Shown here: piece by piece, positions 58,988-64,000 of the stretch
How the letters are laid out: every line of letters begins with the position of its first letter
How positions within the stretch are numbered: the first letter of the stretch is position 1
Source of the DNA: Bacillota bacterium
GTDB taxonomy: Bacteria > Bacillota > Clostridia > Christensenellales > Borkfalkiaceae
Assembly (NCBI GenBank): GCA_003343995.1
Contig: QAKE01000076.1
Location: forward strand, 1 to 64,000
Direction of reading: 5' to 3'
Length of the DNA: 64,000 nt
Program-made: the position numbers and the translations under genes
Notes under the pieces: model-generated
Databases searched by the model: none
Seen by the model: the letters and a program-made list of their open reading frames with translations, nothing else
What the model was told of the DNA's origin: nothing

Positions 58988-61036
58988 CTACTCCGCCATT
59001 GAATATATGCTGAACACTCTAAACTTTGCATTTTTCGCAAAAAGAGTTATTTCCCTTACATTTAGCCCGACACGGTTAGATATCAGAGTGCGCATTCCCG
59101 CAATTTCTGCATCGAGAAAAACACTGTCGGTTTTCTTCTCGTAATGCACGATAACTTTCAAGACAAATGGTTTATCGATCCCCCGAACGTTCGCCAAACA
59201 AAAGTTTTTCGCGCGGCAAGGCAAATCGGCTTCCGCAAGCTGGTGTACCATAAGGTTTTCGCCGCAAAGCTTTTTAACAAGGATGTGCGGCGGCAAAATG
59301 CGCTCGTCGTCAAACACTTTCGAAGGATTGAAAGTATTTACTTCCGCCGTTTTCGTCGCGTTGTCGAGCAATATACGGCAAGGTTCCCCTTCACCGGAAA
59401 AGCCGACGGCAATCGCTCCGTTTTGCTCAGGGACAACTTCACATTCTATATAATAAGAATTCCTTTCCTTTACCGAAAAACACGCGCCGCTTTCGACGTT
59501 TGTTTTTCGGCTGATACATTTCTCCTCGCTCGGTGAGGGCGCACATTCGGGTAACCAGCGCATGCCGAGCCTCCCCTTTTCAAACTGTAACAGCTCGCGA
59601 TGAACGATGAGCGAACCCCAGCCCAAACCGTAAAGCCATCCACCCATTATTACGCGATTGTCATCGGTTTTTACCGCCATGGGAACGCCTAAACCGTCGT
59701 ATATATCAAAGCCTTGCGCCGCTGTGTCAATGAATGCATTTCCGTCTTTTTCCGTCTGCCAAAACCCCGTCCACCCCATCATAAGATAACGGTATCCGTT
59801 CCATTCAAAAAATGACGGGCACTCTGCGGTGTTTTTCATATCGGTCTGCGCTCCGCTCGGGGGGAAATTTGCATCTTCCAATCGCCACGGTCCGTCGATA
59901 TCTTCTGCTTTCCACGTACCGAATCCGCAATACATGGAAAGCGAACCGTCGTTGTTTGTATAGATGCTGGGATTTTCCGCCCAATGAAACTGCTTGCTTC
60001 CCGATTTAAAATGCACGCCGTCATCGGAAACAACATAATTCGCTCCGTTCGGAAACAGCCCGTTTTCCCGAATTTCTTCATAACGATGCGCGGTCGTAAA
60101 GCCGAGGCTTTCATATTCCTTCCATAAAAGAATAGAGCCAAGCTGACTTTCCGTCAGCATTCTTCCTGTATGATAACCATGGCAATAATAATATTTACCC
60201 TTATGAAAAAACATCGTTCCCGTGCCGACCGTTTGCCACTGCGCATCTACTTCCGTTACCGAACCGTGATCCACCCAATGTTTAAAATCGCGCGTCGTTA
60301 TTATGCGCATATAATGCGCGCCGCACCGATAGCGGCTCATGTGATGATGGCGATCAAAAAAATATAAAAGATAATATGTTCCGTCTTTATAATAGTTGAC
60401 AATATCACCCGCCCACGTATTATACCCGCGCGGCGAATAAAAGGAGATACTTCGCTGTAACATTTCGCTTTTGTTTGATGTTGACGGTTTTTGCAACGTA
60501 ACGCCGAAATCGGATAAGAACTCCCGATTGACGTACGGACAGCCCGTCGGTTTTTTCAATTTGCCGAAAGGATATTCTGCGTTTACCTCTTCTCCGTTAA
60601 AGATATAACGAAGACATACGCCATCGTATTGCAAAAACAGCGCGTTCTCTTTTGCGTCGTACAAACTCAAGGGAAGAGAAAGAGAAAATTTATCCCATTC
60701 AGGATGCTCTTCGGATACGGTATAGATTTCCGTTCGCACACAAGGCACGTATCCGTTTTTATCCGCGTACAAAAAGAGGAGCTCACCCTTTTCATAATCG
60801 TTGTTTTTTATCCTGTCTTCGTCCGTCGCTTTATTCAATCCCGAAACGCTGATTTTTATCACATTCGGAATTTCGCATAAAACAACGTTTTCCCCAGCCT
60901 GCGGAAAGCGGTTTATCTGTATTTTCAATACAAAAGAATGATTGCATATTTCATCAGTATTTAACTCATTTTTAAAGTCAAGATTATATGTATTGTAATA
61001 AAGGTAAAACTGCTCAATCGTATTTTCTTTTTTCAT
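58988..61036 (-). CDS. GH32-like beta-propeller glycoside hydrolase
   Basis: The 682-residue protein has an N-terminal beta-rich domain (1 to about 195), a five-bladed propeller (about 200-500) and a C-terminal beta-sandwich, the layout of GH32 fructosidases. Candidate nucleophile D211 (WAGDIV) and acid/base E405 (AECPSFF) fit the family. The usual RDP motif reads AENPSIY instead, so the substrate may differ from fructans. No signal peptide is seen. The ATG follows a terminator hairpin by nine nt, so the promoter is unclear; TTGGGGT is the only ribosome-site-like stretch. Confidence 0.75.
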   Translation of the reverse strand: MKKENTIEQFYLYYNTYNLDFKNELNTDEICNHSFVLKIQINRFPQAGENVVLCEIPNVIKISVSGLNKATDEDRIKNNDYEKGELLFLYADKNGYVPCVRTEIYTVSEEHPEWDKFSLSLPLSLYDAKENALFLQYDGVCLRYIFNGEEVNAEYPFGKLKKPTGCPYVNREFLSDFGVTLQKPSTSNKSEMLQRSISFYSPRGYNTWAGDIVNYYKDGTYYLLYFFDRHHHMSRYRCGAHYMRIITTRDFKHWVDHGSVTEVDAQWQTVGTGTMFFHKGKYYYCHGYHTGRMLTESQLGSILLWKEYESLGFTTAHRYEEIRENGLFPNGANYVVSDDGVHFKSGSKQFHWAENPSIYTNNDGSLSMYCGFGTWKAEDIDGPWRLEDANFPPSGAQTDMKNTAECPSFFEWNGYRYLMMGWTGFWQTEKDGNAFIDTAAQGFDIYDGLGVPMAVKTDDNRVIMGGWLYGLGWGSLIVHRELLQFEKGRLGMRWLPECAPSPSEEKCISRKTNVESGACFSVKERNSYYIECEVVPEQNGAIAVGFSGEGEPCRILLDNATKTAEVNTFNPSKVFDDERILPPHILVKKLCGENLMVHQLAEADLPCRAKNFCLANVRGIDKPFVLKVIVHYEKKTDSVFLDAEIAGMRTLISNRVGLNVREITLFAKNAKFRVFSIYSMAE

Positions 61037-61045
61037 ATAAACCCC

Positions 61046-61078
61046 AAAAACAAACGGCCCGTATGAGCGGACCGTTTG
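61046..61078 (-). terminator. Terminator after the ACT gene, abutting the GH32-like start
   Basis: On the minus strand CAAACGGTCCG pairs with CGGGCCGTTTG around CTCATA (one G-T pair) and a T run follows. The next ATG is only nine nt behind the last T. Confidence 0.8.
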
Positions 61079-61085
61079 CGATATT

Positions 61086-61508
61086 TTATAAAATCTTTTC
61101 GGAAAGCAGCTTAATGCCTTCGCCCTGCAATACCTTAATCGCCTCTTCCGTGTTTTCGATGCGCATCAAAATCTTTGCGGAATTGTGATTGGTCAGCACG
61201 AACGAATACAGATATTCGATATTGATGTTGTGCTCGTCCAAAATGCCGATCACCGACGCCAGCGCGTTGGGCTTATCGTCCACTTCCACGCCGATAAGCT
61301 CCGTCTGCCCTACGGTAAACCCTTCGTTTTTGAGAATTTCATACGCCTTTTCGTTATCCCTCGCGATAAAGCGAACGATGCCGAAATCCTTGGTGTCCGC
61401 AATGGATAATGTGACGAAATCGATGCCCTCTTTTCCGAGAGCGTTTGTCAGCTTAAACAGCCTGCCGGGGCGGTTTTCCATAAAAACGGATAATTGTTTA
61501 ACCAACAT
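61086..61508 (-). CDS. Tandem ACT domain protein
   Basis: The 140-residue protein consists of two ACT domains (1-70 and 71-140), which usually bind amino acids. Proteins of this type (MLVKQLSVFMENRPGRLFKLTNALG) regularly lie next to paaK and ior genes in Bacillota and archaea, as here, and may sense aromatic amino acids or act as an allosteric partner of the ligase. That role is inference from context. It follows paaK after 13 nt and precedes a terminator. Confidence 0.88.
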   Translation of the reverse strand: MLVKQLSVFMENRPGRLFKLTNALGKEGIDFVTLSIADTKDFGIVRFIARDNEKAYEILKNEGFTVGQTELIGVEVDDKPNALASVIGILDEHNINIEYLYSFVLTNHNSAKILMRIENTEEAIKVLQGEGIKLLSEKIL

Positions 61509-61521
61509 AAATTTTTCCTCC

Positions 61522-62844
61522 TTATTTATTTCTGTTATCGATCACGCGAACAGCTTTCCCTTCGCTGCGCGCGATGGTTCCGCGCTCGCAAAGTTTGATT
61601 TTCGCGCTCAAACCTATGTAAGAGTTGACTTCCGTTTCCACCTTCTTTTTGATGATCTCCACATCCTTCACGCGATCGAGCGTAATATCGCCGTCGAGTT
61701 CGATCTGGATTTCCATGATATCGAGATTGTTGATCCTGTCCACATAAATCATGTAATGCGGGGAAACGCCCTTAACGTTCATAATCGCCGCCTCGATTTG
61801 CGACGGGAACACGTTTACGCCGCGTATGATCAGCATGTCGTCCGAGCGCCCCTTTACGCGCCCCATGCGCACGGTCGTTCTGCCGCAAGCGCATTTTTCG
61901 CCGTTTAAGGTGCACAAATCCCTCGTTCTGTATCGGATAAGCGGCTGTCCCGTTTTGGTAATCGTGGTGAACACGAGCTCCCCTTCGCTGCCGAACGGCA
62001 GCGGCTCGAGCGTTTCGGGATCGATGATTTCGGGGATGAAATGATCCTCCTGCACGTGAGAACCGTTTTTCATCATACACTCCATCGCCACCCCCGGTCC
62101 GCAGATTTCCGAAAGCCCGTAAATGTCGTAGGCGTCTATGTGCAGCAGACGCTCGATTTCCTTGCGCATATTCTCCGTCCACGGTTCTGCGCCGAAAACT
62201 CCCGCTTGCAGGGAAAAATCTTCGATATTCATACCCGCGTTTTGGATTTCCGTACCCAAAAATATCGCGTATGACGGAGTGCAGCAAAGGTGCGTCGCGC
62301 CGAAATCGCGCAAAAGCGTAAGCTGACGAATGGTGTTACCCGACGACGCGGGAACGGTGGAAGCGCCGATTTTCTGCGCGCCGTAGTGCGCGCCCAAGCC
62401 GCCGGTGAACAGACCGTAACCGTAAGCGACGTGCACGGTGGAATCCTTCGTAACGCCCGACATCGCAAGTCCGCGCGCCACGATCTCCGACCATACGTCG
62501 ATATCGTTTTGCGTATAACCGACGACGGTGAGCTTTCCCGTCGTGCCGCTGGAGGCGTGCACCTCCACGATATCGCTTTTCGGCGAAGAATAAAACCCGA
62601 AGGGGTAATTTTCCCTTAAATCGTGTTTGACGGTGAAGGGCAGTTTGCTTAAATCCGCAACGGAGCGGATATCGGACGGCTTTAATTTAAGCTCGTCCAT
62701 CTTCGCGCGGTAGGGCGCGCAGTTCGCGTATACCCGTTCCACCGTCTTTCTCAGCCGCTCGCTTTGCAGATTTTCCATTTCGCTGCGGCTTAAACATTCG
62801 TATTCCGGATTATAAATATAACCTTTTGCCTGTTTTGTTGCCAT
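61522..62844 (-). CDS. paaK: Phenylacetate-CoA ligase
   Basis: PaaK joins phenylacetate (or a similar arylacetate) to CoA, using ATP. The 440-residue protein has the adenylation motif SSGTTGK (in VHASSGTTGKLTVVGYT), the YGLSEICGPG block, and the C-terminal lobe with RMGRVKGRSDDMLIIRGVNVFPSQIE. In anaerobes with Ior it may run towards ATP formation from arylacetyl-CoA. It is the third gene of the ior cluster. GGGAGAACT precedes the ATG as ribosome site. Confidence 0.95.
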   Translation of the reverse strand: MATKQAKGYIYNPEYECLSRSEMENLQSERLRKTVERVYANCAPYRAKMDELKLKPSDIRSVADLSKLPFTVKHDLRENYPFGFYSSPKSDIVEVHASSGTTGKLTVVGYTQNDIDVWSEIVARGLAMSGVTKDSTVHVAYGYGLFTGGLGAHYGAQKIGASTVPASSGNTIRQLTLLRDFGATHLCCTPSYAIFLGTEIQNAGMNIEDFSLQAGVFGAEPWTENMRKEIERLLHIDAYDIYGLSEICGPGVAMECMMKNGSHVQEDHFIPEIIDPETLEPLPFGSEGELVFTTITKTGQPLIRYRTRDLCTLNGEKCACGRTTVRMGRVKGRSDDMLIIRGVNVFPSQIEAAIMNVKGVSPHYMIYVDRINNLDIMEIQIELDGDITLDRVKDVEIIKKKVETEVNSYIGLSAKIKLCERGTIARSEGKAVRVIDNRNK

Positions 62845-62860
62845 ATAGTTCTCCCGTTGT

Positions 62861-63427
62861 TCAGATTACGGCGGCGTAACCGAGCTCGAACGCCTTTTTA
62901 TTCATTTCAATCGTCTTTTGCGGAATGCAGGCGACGAGCGCCGCAAGGAATTTTTCCTTATCCAAAGAAAGTTTTTTGCAAAGCGCGCCCATCATAACGG
63001 AATTTGCCGCTTTGGAATTGCCCGCCTGCACCGCCAAATCGCGCGCGTCGACGGAAATACCGTTTAACACGCTTTCCATGCCCTGAGGATAGCTTTCCGC
63101 CCCCGTAACGACGGGCATAGGCATAATTTCCTGCGAAGAGTAAATCACCGCGCCGCCGTCTTTTAAATAATGCAGATAACGGAGCGCCTCCAGCTTTTCA
63201 AACGCCAAAATAATATCCGAGCCCTTTTCGTCGATGATCGGGGAATAAATTTTTTGCCCCTCTTTTTCGCTGATTCTGACGTACGTGATCACGCTGCCGC
63301 CGCGCTGCGCCATACCGTGCACTTCGCTGAGTTTGCAGTCGAACCCGTTATCGAGCGCGTATTTTCCCAAAACGCGGCTCGCCAAAAGCGTGCCCTGCCC
63401 GCCTACGCCGGCTATTAAAATATCCAT
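62861..63427 (-). CDS. iorB: Indolepyruvate:ferredoxin oxidoreductase beta subunit
   Basis: IorB is the small subunit (188 residues) of the oxidoreductase that turns aryl pyruvates, made by transamination of aromatic amino acids, into aryl-acetyl-CoA while reducing ferredoxin. The N-terminal GVGGQGTLLASRVLG is the family hallmark; VHGMAQRGGSVITYVR follows. It starts one nt after the iorA stop, so the two subunits are made together. Confidence 0.95.
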   Translation of the reverse strand: MDILIAGVGGQGTLLASRVLGKYALDNGFDCKLSEVHGMAQRGGSVITYVRISEKEGQKIYSPIIDEKGSDIILAFEKLEALRYLHYLKDGGAVIYSSQEIMPMPVVTGAESYPQGMESVLNGISVDARDLAVQAGNSKAANSVMMGALCKKLSLDKEKFLAALVACIPQKTIEMNKKAFELGYAAVI

Positions 63428-63428
63428 A

Positions 63429-64000
63429 TTATTTCGCCTCCCCTTCGATAGCCCCGAACTTGCAGACGTTGCGGCACAACCCGCATTCCGTGCAAAGCGA
63501 TTTATCGATCGTTACGCCGTGCTCACCGTTGATGATCGCAGGGCAGCCGATTTTCAGACACATTTTGCAGTTCTTGCATTTTTCGGGATTTACGCTGAAC
63601 CCGTTATAAAGTTTTTTCGTCAGTAAAACGCAGGGTTTTCTTGCAATGATTACGGAAACCTCTTCCGCGAGAAGTTCCTCTTTCAACACGCGTTCCGTTT
63701 CCGTTATGTCGTCGGGATTGACCACCGAAATGCGGTTGACGCCCACCGCCTTGCATACGTCTTCCAGACAAAGCGGATACGTCGGCTCGTTCTTGATGGT
63801 CTTGCCCGTGGCGGGGTGGTTCTGATGCCCCGTCATGCCCGTCGTACGGTTGTCCACGATGATGACGGTAACGCGCGCCCTGTTGTACACCGCGTCGATC
63901 AAACCGGTGATGCCGCTGTGGATAAACGTGCTGTCGCCGATAACGGCGACGGTCTTTTTATACGCGCCATCTTCGGCTTTATCGAACCCGATAGCCATAC
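63429..64000 (-). CDS. iorA: Indolepyruvate:ferredoxin oxidoreductase alpha subunit, 3' part
   Basis: Only the last 190 residues or so are inside the window; the gene continues beyond position 64000 and the ATG at 63998 is internal. The visible part has the end of the thiamine-diphosphate domain (GDSTFIHSGITGLIDAVYN, VDNRTTGMTGHQ) and two C-terminal 4Fe-4S clusters, CxxCxxCxxxxCP-like (CKNCKMCLKIGCP) and CTECGLCRNVC. This is the normal IorA layout. iorB is next. Confidence 0.95.
   Translation of the reverse strand, partial: MAIGFDKAEDGAYKKTVAVIGDSTFIHSGITGLIDAVYNRARVTVIIVDNRTTGMTGHQNHPATGKTIKNEPTYPLCLEDVCKAVGVNRISVVNPDDITETERVLKEELLAEEVSVIIARKPCVLLTKKLYNGFSVNPEKCKNCKMCLKIGCPAIINGEHGVTIDKSLCTECGLCRNVCKFGAIEGEAK

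Noticed and set aside
1..64000. CRISPR array, rRNA operon, replication origin or prophage
   Set aside because: I looked for regular spaced repeats, rRNA-like stretches, DnaA-box clusters and phage structural genes and saw none.

Overview
The window reads as a chromosomal segment of a spore-forming member of the Bacillota, most likely class Clostridia. The evidence is a complete spoIIIAA-AH cluster, spoIVB, ytfJ, an IspH-S1 fusion, a Phe T-box in front of pheST, short ThiI, MutS2, and sigma-A promoters with almost invariable 17-nt spacers. The species cannot be named from the sequence. It is mostly housekeeping DNA with little accessory material: one IS200-type element and no prophage or CRISPR array.

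Layout. 1-8.0 kb: tRNA-Trp (cut by the window edge), a ProC-RNase HI fusion, a VTT membrane protein, surE, a flavoprotein, then cmk-plsC-ispH/S1. 8.1-12.7 kb: the spoIIIA operon. 12.8-20.2 kb: asp23-nusB-folD-ispA-tlyA-nadK-argR-recN-spoIVB. This resembles the Bacillus order but lacks accBC, xseAB and dxs, and there is no spo0A after spoIVB. 20.3-23.7 kb: dacF, the IS200-like element, lysA. 23.8-28.7 kb: S2P-scpA-scpB-ytfI-ytfJ-dacB-rluB. 28.8-33.9 kb: a membrane-anchored PadR-like regulator, a 615-bp AT-rich gap, a XerS-like recombinase, hflX, a small Cys-rich gene divergent from lexA. 34.0-41.9 kb (minus strand): miaB-mutS-mutL-miaA and an aluminium-resistance-type PLP enzyme. 42.1-54.5 kb: PBP1A on plus; on minus a U32 protein, mutS2, and an operon of a membrane protein, cysteine desulfurase, thiI, an unlisted 53-residue peptide and a GH94 phosphorylase. 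54.6-64 kb: a methyltransferase, pheST with its T-box, a GH32-like protein, and iorA-iorB-paaK-ACT.

How the genes work together. Large blocks serve spore formation (the SpoIIIA channel, SpoIVB, YtfJ, two D,D-carboxypeptidases), mismatch repair and tRNA modification (miaB, mutS, mutL, miaA), sulfur delivery to tRNA (cysteine desulfurase plus ThiI), and aryl-acid fermentation (Ior plus PaaK).

Most unusual points. (1) The proC-rnhA junction lies on a run of ten A, with stop codons immediately downstream in both other frames. (2) A 53-residue, eight-cysteine protein is divergent from lexA across a near-consensus LexA box. (3) A second short gene lies hidden between thiI and the GH94 gene. (4) Several genes have a -10 box only 6-7 nt before the ATG and no Shine-Dalgarno sequence, which predicts leaderless mRNAs. 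(5) The IS200-like element has an anti-Shine-Dalgarno arm that only read-through transcripts should contain.
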